In this document: positions 8,359 to 16,959 of the stretch, piece after piece | Layout: each line of letters begins with the position of its first letter | How positions within the stretch are numbered: position 1 is the first letter of the stretch | From: Burkholderiaceae bacterium | Lineage (GTDB): Bacteria; Pseudomonadota; Gammaproteobacteria; Burkholderiales; Burkholderiaceae_C | Direction: 5' to 3' | DNA length: 64,000 bases | Assembly (NCBI GenBank): GCA_026125795.1 | Contig: JAHCKM010000001.1 | Span: 1,860,001-1,924,000, forward strand | The notes under the pieces: generated by a model | Seen by the model: the letters and a program-made list of their open reading frames with translations, nothing else | Database searches by the model: none | Told to the model about the DNA's origin: nothing | Program-made: the position numbers and the translations under genes

Positions 8359-10638
8359 TCATTCGGCCGCGAAGCGGGTGATGCTGCTGCGGTGGAGCAC
8401 CAGCAGCTCGCCCTTGCGCGTCACGATCATGCCGGTGGGCTGTTCCGGCACGCTGCCGAACGAATAGACGGCGTTGCCGTTGTTCACGTCGACGAAGGCG
8501 ACGAAGCCCGCGATGAAGTCGGTGAAGAAGTAGCCGCCGCGCCAAGGCGCCGGGAAGGGGCCTTGCTCGGGATAGAAGCCGCCTCCGATGATGCACGCGC
8601 CCACGATGAAGCCGCCGGGTCCGTCGCCCGCGGTGAGCGGGGCGCTTCGATCGTGCGGATAGACGACGATCGGTGCCGTGACGCCGCTGTTGGTGGTGGG
8701 CCCTTCGGTCGCCGGCCATCCGTAGTTGGCGCCGCGCGCGCCGAGGTTGATCTCCTCCCAGTCGCCTTGCCCCACATCGTTGATGTGGATGCGGCCGGTG
8801 CCCGGCTGCACGGCAAAGGTGAACGGGTTGCGCAGGCCATGCGCCCATGCCGCGCACGCCAGGTTGCCCTGCGTGTTGCAGTACGGGTTGTCGTCGGGGA
8901 TGCTGCCGTCGTCGTTGAAGCGCAGCAGCTTGCCGAACGGTGAGCTCGGATCCTGCGCGGTCGCTCCCCTCTGGTTGTCGCCCACCGCCACGTAGAGCTT
9001 GCCATCGGCGCCAAAGTGCATCGCGCCCCCGTTGTGGATGCCCGAGGTCAGCGTCGGCAGGTCGGCCAGCACCGTTTCGTTGGCGGCGGTGTTGCCGCTG
9101 ACGGTGAACCGGCTGATGCGGTTGTGCGCGCCGCCTTGCGGCGTGGTGTAGTAGATGTAGATGTAGCCGTTGCTGTCGAACTGCGGGTGCACCGCCACGC
9201 CGAGCACGCCGCGCTCGTTGGTGTAGTCGGCCACGACCCTCAGCAGCGGTGCCGTGACCAGCGTGCCGTCGGGCAACACGACGCGGACCGCGCCTTCCTG
9301 CTCGGCAATGAACAATCGGCCGTCGGGCGCCTCGGCGATCGCCGAGGCCGATCGGATGCCGCGCAGCCAGCTGGGCGTGCGCGTGATGCCGGCGGGCGCT
9401 TCGCGCGTGCCGGCAAAACGCACGAGCAGGCTGCTCCACTCCGATTGATTGCCCGCGCTGTCGCGCGCGCGCACGCGCAGCACATGCTGGCCGGCGGCAT
9501 GCAGGCTGGTGTCGACACTCGCGACGTAGGGCGCCGAACTGTCGGTGACCAGCGGCACGCCGTCGATCTGGAACTCCACCTGCTGCACGCCGACGTTGTC
9601 GGTGGCATCGGCACGAAGCGCGACCACGCCCGTCAGCCCATCGGCGAATGGCGCCGGCTCGACGATGGACACCGTTGGCGGTTGTGTGTCGGATGTCGAG
9701 ACGTTGATGGTCACGCTGACCGGCGCGCTGGTCGTGATGGCGCCGCGATCATCGGTGGCCCGTGCGGTCAAGCGGTACACGCCCGTGGTCGCAGGCGTCC
9801 AACGCACCGAATACGGCGCCGTGGTATCGGGCGCGCCCACGGCCGTGGCGCCGTCGAAGAACTGCACGCTCGCCACCGTGCCGTCGCTGTCGCTCGCGGT
9901 GGCCGACAGCGTGATCGGCGTCCCTGGGTTTCCGGTGCTGTTGTTCGCAGGCGCCGTGATGGCGACGGCCGGCGGCGCATTGACGGCCTCTCCGGCGTCG
10001 ATGAACACGGCGGTGAAGGTGGTGGCCGTGGCAGGCGTCGCGATGGTGTGCAAACCCGCACCGCCGTGGCTCCAGTTGCTGAACCGGTACCGGCGGCCGT
10101 TGAACACCTGGTCGGCCGCGCCGATGTCGCGCTCGATGCCCACCACGCCGGTCACCGTGTGCGGCGCGGCGACCGGCTGGCCGTCGAGGGTCAGCTCCAG
10201 GCCGCTGGGCTGCGACGCAAGCGTGAACGGCGCCTTTCGAGGCTGGATGTCGCGGCTGACCTCCGTGCTGACGCCGGCACTGTCGGTGGCGCGCAGATGG
10301 ACGCGGATCCACACGTTGTCCGAGGTCTCGCCGCGCGTCAGCACGTTCACGCGTCCGCCGGCGCCGGCGGTGGGCAGGACCAACGGGTGCGTGTGTGTGT
10401 CGTGATGGAAATCCACCCACCAGCTCATGCGGGCGGGCGGCAGCGGGCCGTCCTGCGGGTCCGATGCGCGCAGTTCCACCACCAAGGTGTCGCCGGCCTG
10501 ATAGGTGACCCCGTCGGCGGGTGACACGATCACCGCCTCGGGTGGTGCGTTGGCAGAGTCGCCGCCACCGCAAGAAACCAGGCCGAGCACAGACAGCCCG
10601 GCCCAAGCGGCACGGCCCAACGGCGATCGGAGTTGCAT
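8359..10638 (-). CDS. lipoprotein with Ig-like repeats and a glucose/sorbosone dehydrogenase propeller
   Basis: A protein of 759 residues. It opens with a lipoprotein signal: a hydrophobic core and the lipobox LVSC followed by GGG. Residues from about 25 to 350 contain Ig-like beta-sandwich repeats (for example VAITAPANNSTGNPGTP and a domain with DATDNVGVQQVEFQIDG). The C-terminal half is a six-bladed glucose/sorbosone dehydrogenase propeller, recognised by IAEAPDGRLFIAEQEGAVRV, RGVLGVAVHPQF and HNGGAMHFGADGKLYVAVGD. Such proteins oxidise sugars with PQQ, or act as surface carbohydrate binders when catalytic residues are lost. It is anchored in an outer or inner membrane leaflet. The start at 10638 is set by the lipobox; the ribosome site is weak. 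Confidence 0.85.
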   Translation of the reverse strand: MQLRSPLGRAAWAGLSVLGLVSCGGGDSANAPPEAVIVSPADGVTYQAGDTLVVELRASDPQDGPLPPARMSWWVDFHHDTHTHPLVLPTAGAGGRVNVLTRGETSDNVWIRVHLRATDSAGVSTEVSRDIQPRKAPFTLASQPSGLELTLDGQPVAAPHTVTGVVGIERDIGAADQVFNGRRYRFSNWSHGGAGLHTIATPATATTFTAVFIDAGEAVNAPPAVAITAPANNSTGNPGTPITLSATASDSDGTVASVQFFDGATAVGAPDTTAPYSVRWTPATTGVYRLTARATDDRGAITTSAPVSVTINVSTSDTQPPTVSIVEPAPFADGLTGVVALRADATDNVGVQQVEFQIDGVPLVTDSSAPYVASVDTSLHAAGQHVLRVRARDSAGNQSEWSSLLVRFAGTREAPAGITRTPSWLRGIRSASAIAEAPDGRLFIAEQEGAVRVVLPDGTLVTAPLLRVVADYTNERGVLGVAVHPQFDSNGYIYIYYTTPQGGAHNRISRFTVSGNTAANETVLADLPTLTSGIHNGGAMHFGADGKLYVAVGDNQRGATAQDPSSPFGKLLRFNDDGSIPDDNPYCNTQGNLACAAWAHGLRNPFTFAVQPGTGRIHINDVGQGDWEEINLGARGANYGWPATEGPTTNSGVTAPIVVYPHDRSAPLTAGDGPGGFIVGACIIGGGFYPEQGPFPAPWRGGYFFTDFIAGFVAFVDVNNGNAVYSFGSVPEQPTGMIVTRKGELLVLHRSSITRFAAE

Positions 10639-10900
10639 GAGCCCGCCCGCTGCGCTGCGCGCGGCCCACGATGGCGTGCTGCGCACAGCGGCCATGATGT
10701 CAACCAGCAGACCCGCACCGCTCATTTTGTGGTGTGGTCTGCGCATGTGCACACCACGCTCGCCCTTGGCAAAAATCAAGCCTGGGCGGCCGACCCATTT
10801 GCCTTGAAGCGGGCGCGCGGGCGCTTCTGGCATCCGCGTTGGGCGCGGCTGAAGCCGCCGGTCGCGCAGCCGGGCGTCGGGTGCATCCGGGTTTTGTTGG

Positions 10901-11455
10901 ATGATGTTTGCGATGCTGCCCACCCAAGTCCCGCGCATCGAACGCGTCGAAGCGGGCGACGCTCCCGAATTGCTGCCGGCGCTGACCGAGATCCTGCTCG
11001 ACTGCGTGGCCGGCGGCGCTTCGGTCAGCTTCATGGCGCCGTTGGGGCACGACAAGGCCGAGCGCTTCTGGCGCGGCGTGCTGGCGTCGGCGGCCGATGG
11101 CGAGCGCATCGTGCTCGTTGGCCGGGACGCGGGCGGCCTCATCGCAGGCACCGTGCAGGTGATCCTCGCGCAGCCCGAGAACCAGCCGCACCGTGGTGAC
11201 GTGGCCAAGATGCTGGTGCACCGGCGTGCGCGCCGCCAGGGCCTGGGCGAGGCGCTGATGCGCGCCGCCGAACAGCAGGCGCTGCAGGCGGGCAAGACCT
11301 TGCTCGTGCTCGACACCGCATCCGACGCCGCCGAGCGGCTGTACACACGCGCCGGCTGGGTCGAGTGCGGCCGCATCCCCGGCTATGCTCTGCTGCCCGG
11401 CGGCGAACCCTGCGCCACCACCTACTTCTACAAACAACTCACCGGATGGACCTGA
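10901..11455 (+). CDS. GNAT family N-acetyltransferase
   Basis: A protein of 184 residues. The acetyl-CoA binding motif A is visible as VAKMLVHRRARRQGLGEALM (R/Q-x-x-G-x-G/A pattern), followed by TLLVLDTASDAAERLYTRAGW, which is motif B with the usual Tyr. GNAT enzymes move an acetyl group from acetyl-CoA to an amine; the substrate is unknown. Two start codons are possible (10901 and 10913). The stop overlaps the ATG of the LysE exporter gene by 10 bases, so the two are probably translated together. A 262-base gap upstream separates it from the divergent lipoprotein gene and shows no gene. Confidence 0.88.
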   Translation: MMFAMLPTQVPRIERVEAGDAPELLPALTEILLDCVAGGASVSFMAPLGHDKAERFWRGVLASAADGERIVLVGRDAGGLIAGTVQVILAQPENQPHRGDVAKMLVHRRARRQGLGEALMRAAEQQALQAGKTLLVLDTASDAAERLYTRAGWVECGRIPGYALLPGGEPCATTYFYKQLTGWT

Positions 11456-12081
11456 TCACCGCGCCGCTGTTCGGCCTGTTCCTGCTCGCCGCGCTCGCCC
11501 TCGCCATCACGCCGGGCCCCGGCATCGCCTACGTGCTGGCGCGCACCGTGAGCGGCGGCCGCGCCGACGGGCTGGCATCCACCGCCGGCACTGCGCTCGG
11601 TGGCCTGGTGCATGTGGCCGCCGCCGCGGCAGGGTTGTCGGCGCTGCTGATGCAATCGGCCGGCGCGTTCACCGTCGTGCGCTACGTCGGCGCCGTCTAT
11701 CTGGTGTACCTCGGCATGCGCACGCTGCTCGCGCGTCCCGCGGCACCTGCCGCAGCGCCGCTGCGCCCGCGTGGTACCTGGCGCGCGTTCGGCGAAGGCG
11801 TGGTGGTCGAGGCCTTGAACGTGAAGACGGCGATCTTCTTTCTCGCCTTCCTGCCGCAGTTCATCGACCCGGCGCTGCCGCCGGTGCAGCAGTTCATCCT
11901 GCTTGGCGCGATCTGCGTCGCGTTCAACACCGCGGCCGACGTGGCGGTGGTGCTCGGCGCATCGGTCGCGCTGGCGCGCTGGCACGCCGGTGCCCGACTG
12001 CGCGCGTGGCTGCAGCGCGTGTCGGGCGCCACGATGGTGGCGCTCGGCGTCGGCATGGCGCTGCTGCGGCACGAACGCTGA
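11446..12081 (+). CDS. LysE/RhtB family amino acid exporter
   Basis: A membrane protein of 211 residues with about six hydrophobic segments. LALAITPGPGIAYVLARTV near the N-terminus is the signature of the LysE/RhtB/CadD exporter family, and FFLAFLPQFIDPA in the middle is equally typical. These proteins export amino acids such as homoserine, threonine or lysine. The start overlaps the acetyltransferase stop by 10 bases, and the stop is only four bases before the thiolase-fold gene. The substrate cannot be set from sequence. Confidence 0.9.
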   Translation: MDLITAPLFGLFLLAALALAITPGPGIAYVLARTVSGGRADGLASTAGTALGGLVHVAAAAAGLSALLMQSAGAFTVVRYVGAVYLVYLGMRTLLARPAAPAAAPLRPRGTWRAFGEGVVVEALNVKTAIFFLAFLPQFIDPALPPVQQFILLGAICVAFNTAADVAVVLGASVALARWHAGARLRAWLQRVSGATMVALGVGMALLRHER

Positions 12082-12085
12082 GCCC

Positions 12086-13252
12086 ATGAACGCCCGCTCC
12101 GCCAAGGCCTGCATCGTCGGCGCGTTCGAGCATCCGACGCGCAAGGCACCCGACAAGACCGTGGCGCAGCTGCATGCCGAGTGCGCGGCCGGCGCGTTGC
12201 GCGACGCCGGCTTGGAGCCGGGCGACATCGACGGCTACTTCTGCTCGGGCGACGCGCCCGGCATGGGGCCCACGTCGATCATCGACTTCATGAACCTGCG
12301 CGTGCGCCACACCGAAAGCACCGACCTCGGCGGCACGTCGTACATCTCGGCGGTGGCGCATGCGCGCGATGCCATCGCGGCCGGCCGTTGCAGCGTGGCG
12401 CTGATCACGCTGGCCGGGCGGCCCCGCAGCGAAGGCTCCAGCGGCACCGTGCCGCGCACGCGTGCCGGCACGCCCGAGGCGCCTTGGGAGGCGCCGTACG
12501 GCCTGACCACCGTCAATGGCTACGGCATGGTCGCGATGCGCCACATGCACGAGTTCGGCACCACGAGCGAGCAGCTAGCGTGGATCAAGGTGGCGGCGTC
12601 GCACCATGCGCAGCACAACCCGCACGCGATGCTGCGCGAGGTGGTCACCGTGCGCGACGTGCTCGATTCGCCCGTCATCTCCGACCCGCTGCACCGGCTC
12701 GACTGCTGCGTGGTCAGCGACGGCGGCGGTGCATTGATCGTGGCGCGCCCCGAGATCGCACGCGGCCTGAAGCGGCCCGTGGTCAAGGTGATCGGCAGCG
12801 GCGAGACGGTGCGCGGCCAGCGCGCCGGTGATGTGGATCTCACCACCACCGGTGCGGCGGTGTCGGGCGCGGCAGCGTTCGCCGAGGCCGGCGTGAAGCC
12901 GGCCGACATCCAGTACGCCAGCATCTACGACAGCTTCACGATCACCGTGCTGCTGCAGCTTGAGGACCTGGGTTTCTGCAAGAAGGGCGAGGGCGGCCGC
13001 TTCGTCGCCGACGGCAACCTGATCTCCGGTGTCGGCAAGCTGCCGTTCAACACCGACGGCGGCGGGCTGTGCAACAACCACCCGGCCAACCGCGGAGGCA
13101 TCACCAAGGTGATCGAGGCGGTGCGCCAGCTGCGCGGCGAGGCGCATCCGGCGGTGCAGGTGAAGAATTGCGCCCTCGCGCTCGCACAAGGCACCGGCGG
13201 CAACCTGGGCAGCCGGCACGCCAGCTCCACGCTGATCCTGGAGCGCGGGTGA
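12086..13252 (+). CDS. thiolase-fold protein lacking the nucleophilic cysteine (Ltp2/SCP-x-like)
   Basis: A protein of 388 residues with the SCP-x/lipid-transfer thiolase fold: DIDGYFCSGDAPGMGP near residue 50, DCCVVSDGGGALIVA in the middle and GGGLCNNHPANRGG near the C-terminus, which keeps the thiolase His. At the place of the usual active-site Cys (N-x-C-x-S/T-G) the sequence reads STDLGGTSY, and the second catalytic Cys region reads AQGTGGN. Both cysteines are therefore missing. Thiolase-fold retro-aldolases of the Ltp2 type lack this nucleophile and work with a DUF35 partner, which is encoded directly downstream. It is probably a C-C bond-cleaving or -forming enzyme acting on a CoA thioester; the substrate is unknown. 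Confidence 0.85.
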   Translation: MNARSAKACIVGAFEHPTRKAPDKTVAQLHAECAAGALRDAGLEPGDIDGYFCSGDAPGMGPTSIIDFMNLRVRHTESTDLGGTSYISAVAHARDAIAAGRCSVALITLAGRPRSEGSSGTVPRTRAGTPEAPWEAPYGLTTVNGYGMVAMRHMHEFGTTSEQLAWIKVAASHHAQHNPHAMLREVVTVRDVLDSPVISDPLHRLDCCVVSDGGGALIVARPEIARGLKRPVVKVIGSGETVRGQRAGDVDLTTTGAAVSGAAAFAEAGVKPADIQYASIYDSFTITVLLQLEDLGFCKKGEGGRFVADGNLISGVGKLPFNTDGGGLCNNHPANRGGITKVIEAVRQLRGEAHPAVQVKNCALALAQGTGGNLGSRHASSTLILERG

Positions 13253-13259
13253 GACCCCG

Positions 13260-13643
13260 ATGAGCAAGACGCACACGCTGCCCTCGCCCGGCATCGGCCC
13301 CGACAACGAGGCGTTCGTGGCCGCCGCGAAAGAAGGCCGCTTCGTGCTGCGCTGGTGCAACGACTGTGGCAAGACCCACTGGTACCCGCGTGCGGTGTGT
13401 CCGCACTGCATGAGCGCCCACACGCAATGGAAGCCGGCCAGCGGCCGCGGCACGGTCTACTCGTACTCCACGATGCAGCGCACCGACCCGCCGTACACGC
13501 TGGCCTACGTCACGCTGGCCGAGGGGCCGACGATGCTGACCAACCTGGTGGGCCAAGGGCCGTGGCGCATCGGCATGCCGGTGCAGGTGCGGTTCATCGC
13601 CAGCGACGACGGCACGCCGGTGCCGGTGTTCGCACCCGCTTAG
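13260..13643 (+). CDS. DUF35 zinc-ribbon/OB-fold partner protein
   Basis: A protein of 127 residues. A rubredoxin-like zinc ribbon is formed by CNDCGK (residues about 32-37) and CPHCM (about 47-51), followed by an OB-fold with GRGTVYSYSTM and LAYVTLAEGPTMLTNLV, the classic DUF35 (OB_aCoA_assoc) architecture. These proteins bind acyl-CoA and form complexes with thiolase-fold enzymes. It begins seven bases after the thiolase-fold gene, so the two form one functional unit. Confidence 0.92.
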   Translation: MSKTHTLPSPGIGPDNEAFVAAAKEGRFVLRWCNDCGKTHWYPRAVCPHCMSAHTQWKPASGRGTVYSYSTMQRTDPPYTLAYVTLAEGPTMLTNLVGQGPWRIGMPVQVRFIASDDGTPVPVFAPA

Positions 13644-13666
13644 GGGTCCGTTGACACACGGACCCC
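13643..13666. terminator. hairpin at the end of the thiolase-fold/DUF35 operon
   Basis: A perfect 8-bp stem, GGGGTCCG pairing with CGGACCCC, closes an 8-base loop and begins at the last base of the DUF35 stop codon. The following bases are not T-rich, so it may need Rho or act as an mRNA-stabilising end. Confidence 0.5.
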
Positions 13667-13703
13667 AAGCACCGGCCACCGACAGGGTCGGCGCGTCCGC
13701 GGC

Positions 13704-14822
13704 ATGATCGCGCGCATGAGCACCCTTCGATCGTTGTTGGTCGCCGCCTGCATGCTGCAGGCCGTTCCGTCGTTTGCCGCCGATGCGATCAAGGTGGTCA
13801 CCGTCGCGCAGGGCCTGGTCAATCCCTGGTCGCTCGCCTTCCTGCCCGACGGCCGCTTGCTCGTCACCGAGAAGCCCGGCCGCATCCGCATCGTCGAGAA
13901 GGATGGCAAGCTCGGGGCGCCGCTGGCCGGCTTGCCTGCCATATCGGTCGGTGGACAGTGCGGGCTGCACGACGTGGTGCTCGATCCCCGGTTCGCCGAC
14001 AACAACACCATCTACTTCAGCTTTGCCGAGCCGGCCGGCACCGGCGAGAGCGGCAACAGCACAGCGGTGGCGCGCGCCCGCTTGAGCGACGGCGGATTGA
14101 CCGACGTGCGCACCATCTTCCGCCAGCGCCCCAAATATTCGAGCAGCGCGCACTGCGGCGGCCGCCTGGTGTTCGCGCGCGACGGCAAGCTGTTTCTCAC
14201 GCTGGGCGACCGCTTTGCACGCAAGGACGACGCGCAGACGCTCGACAACCACCACGGCAAGATCGTGCGCATCGAGCCCGACGGGCAGGTGCCCAAGGAC
14301 AACCCGTTCGTCGGCCGCGCCGGCGCGCTGCCCGAGACCTGGAGCCTGGGCCACCGCAACGTGCAGGGTGCGGCGCTGCATCCTGCCACCGGCGAGCTGT
14401 GGACGCACGAGCACGGACCGCAAGGCGGCGATGAGGTCAACGTGGCCGAGGCCGGCAAGAACTACGGTTGGCCGCTGCTCACCTACGGACGCAATTACGG
14501 CATCGGCACGCGCATCGGCGAGGAGGGCCCCAAGCCCGGCTACGAGCAGCCGCTGAAAGTCTGGGTGCCGTCGATCGCGCCGAGCGGCATGGCGTTTCTC
14601 ACCAGCGACCGTTATCCCGGCTGGAAGGGCAGCCTGTTCGTCGGCGCGCTGCGTGCGCAGATGCTGGCGCGCCTCACGCTCGACGGGCGCAAGGTCACCG
14701 GCGAGGAGCGTCTGCTGGCCGACCTGAACGAGCGCATCCGCGACGTGCGCCAGGGGCCCGACGGCTGGCTCTACCTGGTCACCGACAGCGGCAACGGCCG
14801 CATCCTGCGCCTGGAGCGCTGA
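13704..14822 (+). CDS. PQQ-dependent aldose sugar dehydrogenase (YliI/Asd-like)
   Basis: A protein of 372 residues with a signal peptide (hydrophobic stretch ending at PSFAADA near residue 25). The propeller signatures are WSLAFLPDGRLLVTEKPGRI, HDVVLDPRFADNNTIYFSF, KYSSSAHCGGRLVFARDGKL and ELWTHEHGPQGGDEVNV. These match the soluble periplasmic PQQ-dependent aldose dehydrogenase family, which oxidises sugars to lactones. Length is normal for the family. A start at 13716 would give a slightly shorter signal peptide. It stands alone, with a sigma factor gene downstream in the same direction. Confidence 0.92.
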   Translation: MIARMSTLRSLLVAACMLQAVPSFAADAIKVVTVAQGLVNPWSLAFLPDGRLLVTEKPGRIRIVEKDGKLGAPLAGLPAISVGGQCGLHDVVLDPRFADNNTIYFSFAEPAGTGESGNSTAVARARLSDGGLTDVRTIFRQRPKYSSSAHCGGRLVFARDGKLFLTLGDRFARKDDAQTLDNHHGKIVRIEPDGQVPKDNPFVGRAGALPETWSLGHRNVQGAALHPATGELWTHEHGPQGGDEVNVAEAGKNYGWPLLTYGRNYGIGTRIGEEGPKPGYEQPLKVWVPSIAPSGMAFLTSDRYPGWKGSLFVGALRAQMLARLTLDGRKVTGEERLLADLNERIRDVRQGPDGWLYLVTDSGNGRILRLER

Positions 14823-14890
14823 GCTGCGGCGCTATCCGAGGCGGGCACGCCTTGTGCCGATGACGCCATGCCGTTCGGCGGAGGTGTCTC

Positions 14891-15622
14891 ATGGCCCGCG
14901 TCCCATCCCTGCTGCAAGCATCGCAGCGCGCCGCCGAGTCGCCCACCGACACCGAGCTCGCCGCGCGCGTCGCCACCGGCGACAGCGCGGCGTTCACCAC
15001 GATCATGCAGCGCCACAACCGCCTGTTGTTCCGCACCGCGCGCAGCATCCTGAGGAGCGATGCCGAGGCCGAAGACGCGCTGCAGGATGCTTACCTGCGT
15101 GCCTGGCGCGCAATCGACGGCTTTCGCAGCGAGGCCAAGCTGTCGACCTGGCTGGCGCGCATCGTGATCAACGAGTCGCTGGCGCGGCTGCGCAGCGGCC
15201 GGCGCGCGTGCCTGGAGGCGCTTGACGCGGCCGACGCCGCGGCGCAGCTGCCGCAGGACGACGATGCCGACCGGCAACCCGAGGGCATGGCCATGCGCGC
15301 CGAGGCACGCCGCCTGCTGGAGGCGTCGATCGATCGCTTGCCCGAAGGCTTTCGCAGCGTGTTCATCCTGCGCGCCGTCGAGGAGATGAGCGTGGAAGAC
15401 GTGGCCGCCGTGCTCGATCTGCCCGCCGTCACGGTGCGCACGCGGCTGTTCCGCGCGCGCCTGATGCTGCGCCACCATCTGTCGCGCGACATGAATCCCG
15501 CGCTCGGCGATGCGTTTTCGTTCGCCGGCGAGCGTTGTCATCGCATGGTGCAGCGCGTGCTGGGCGCCACCGGCCGCCCGGGCGGCGAGGTGCCGGCCGC
15601 GGCCGAGGCGTTCAGCGCGTGA
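14891..15622 (+). CDS. ECF-type RNA polymerase sigma factor
   Basis: A protein of 243 residues. Region 2 is visible as FRTARSILRSDAEAEDALQD and AYLRAWRAIDGFRSEAKL, and region 4 as FILRAVEEMSVEDVAAVL with a helix-turn-helix. The start follows a strong GGAGG. There is no extra C-terminal domain, although about 40 residues trail region 4. No anti-sigma factor gene is adjacent, which is unusual for ECF factors and leaves the control unknown. A stress role is a guess based only on the PRC-barrel gene that follows. Confidence 0.9.
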   Translation: MARVPSLLQASQRAAESPTDTELAARVATGDSAAFTTIMQRHNRLLFRTARSILRSDAEAEDALQDAYLRAWRAIDGFRSEAKLSTWLARIVINESLARLRSGRRACLEALDAADAAAQLPQDDDADRQPEGMAMRAEARRLLEASIDRLPEGFRSVFILRAVEEMSVEDVAAVLDLPAVTVRTRLFRARLMLRHHLSRDMNPALGDAFSFAGERCHRMVQRVLGATGRPGGEVPAAAEAFSA

Positions 15623-15763
15623 CCGTCGGGCCGGGACCGCTTCTTGCCGTCCTACAGGCTCGTCCGTCGCAGGCCGATCGTCGAGAGGTCTGACGGCGTT
15701 GATAGTCAATACACGGTCCGGGCACCTGGCCCGACCGACTGTTCTCTACCAAGGAGTTATTGA

Positions 15764-16120
15764 ATGGCGAAATCCTCAACCATCACCAGTGACGTGATCT
15801 CCTCCGAGAAGGTCGAAGGCACAACGGTCTACAACACGGCCGGCGAGAAGCTCGGCTCGGTGGACGATCTGATGATCGACAAGGTGTCGGGCCAGATCCG
15901 CTACGCGGTGCTGGAGTTCGGCGGTTTTCTCGGCATGGGCACCGACCGGTATCCGCTGCCGTGGAACATGCTGAAGTACGACACCGCCAAGGAAGGCTAC
16001 GTCGTCCCGCTCGACAAGGACAAGCTCGAAAAGGCGCCCAAGTACGCCGAGACCGAGGTGCCCGAATACACCACGGACTACGGCAAGCGTGTCTACAACT
16101 ACTACGGCGCCGACTGGTAA
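15764..16120 (+). CDS. PRC-barrel domain protein
   Basis: A protein of 118 residues. EKVEGTTVYNTAGEKLGSVD starts the PRC barrel and YAVLEFGGFLGMGTDRYPLP is its conserved centre. The C-terminal tail is rich in Tyr (TTDYGKRVYNYYGADW). Single-domain PRC-barrel proteins of this kind are common in Burkholderiales and often stress-linked, with no known reaction. The ribosome site is excellent (AAGGAG). The gene follows the sigma factor after 140 bases and ends before a strong terminator. Confidence 0.88.
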   Translation: MAKSSTITSDVISSEKVEGTTVYNTAGEKLGSVDDLMIDKVSGQIRYAVLEFGGFLGMGTDRYPLPWNMLKYDTAKEGYVVPLDKDKLEKAPKYAETEVPEYTTDYGKRVYNYYGADW

Positions 16121-16161
16121 GTCCCTGCCGGCGGAGGTCTGACAGCTCCGCTGACAGCGGC

Positions 16162-16183
16162 ACCGGCCCCCTCGGGGGCCGGT
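16162..16183. terminator. strong hairpin terminator between convergent genes
   Basis: Ten-base arms ACCGGCCCCC and GGGGGCCGGT are exact complements with a 2-base gap. They are followed by TTCTTCATTTT on the plus strand, a T-rich tail fitting an intrinsic terminator for the PRC-barrel gene. Confidence 0.8.
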
Positions 16184-16197
16184 TCTTCATTTTGTGG

Positions 16198-16959
16198 TCA
16201 CGCCGCCTTGGCCGGAACGGCCAGCGCCACCAGCAGGCCGCACGCGGCCAGCGCCCACACGATCAACGCGCCGGACGGCAGATCGAACCAGGCCGACAGC
16301 GCCAGCCCGAGAGCGAACCCCGCCGCACCGATCGCATAGGCCCACGCCATGCGGCGTGTGCCGCGCAGCACGCGCGTGGCCAGCGCCGGTACGATCAGCG
16401 CCGAGAACACCAAGTACACGCCCACCAGCTGCACCGATGCCGTCACCGCGATGGCAAACACGCCATAGAAGCCGAAGCGCCCAAACCGTTGCAGCATGCC
16501 GGCGCGCAGCGCCAGCAGCACCGGTGCCGTGACGGCGGCCAGCAACAGCACCTGCGTGCCGTTGACCCACAGGATCTGCCCGACCAGCAGCTCCTTCAGG
16601 TGCTCGCCGCCGTGCGGGTTGTGCGCCAGCAGCAGGATGCCGGCGCAGGCGGCCAGCACGAACAGCACGCCGATCAGCGCCTCCTGCTGCTGCGCCACGC
16701 GCCGCTCGGTCCAGGTGAGCAGCGCGGCGCCGGCCAGCGCCGCGCTCACCGCCGCGGCCTGCATCACCAGGCCCTGGGCGCCGAAGCCGAGCGCGTCGGC
16801 CGCGATCACGCCCAGGCCCGCGATCTGCGCCACCGCCAGGTCGATGAACACGATGCCGCGGTCGAGCACCTGCATGCCCAGCGGCACGTGCGTGGCCAGC
16901 ACCAGCAGGCCGGCGACGAACGGCAGGCCGAGGATTCCGAGGTCGAGCGTCAGGTTCAC
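16198..16959 (-). CDS. zinc/manganese-type ABC transporter permease (ZnuB-like, ABC-3 family)
   Basis: An integral membrane protein of 253 residues with seven to eight hydrophobic helices. FVAGLLVLATHVPLGMQVL, DLAVAQIAGLGVI and YLVFSALIVPALATRVL match ABC-3 family permeases for Zn, Mn or Fe uptake. The start is GTG and overlaps the stop of the binding-protein gene as GTGA, so the two are translationally coupled. No ATP-binding subunit is encoded in this operon, so the ATPase must be supplied from elsewhere. Confidence 0.88.
   Translation of the reverse strand: MNLTLDLGILGLPFVAGLLVLATHVPLGMQVLDRGIVFIDLAVAQIAGLGVIAADALGFGAQGLVMQAAAVSAALAGAALLTWTERRVAQQQEALIGVLFVLAACAGILLLAHNPHGGEHLKELLVGQILWVNGTQVLLLAAVTAPVLLALRAGMLQRFGRFGFYGVFAIAVTASVQLVGVYLVFSALIVPALATRVLRGTRRMAWAYAIGAAGFALGLALSAWFDLPSGALIVWALAACGLLVALAVPAKAA

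Noticed and set aside
15623-15763. ECF-type promoter recognised by the adjacent sigma factor
   Set aside because: No convincing -35 (such as GGAAC) and -10 pair was found in the gap before the PRC-barrel gene.
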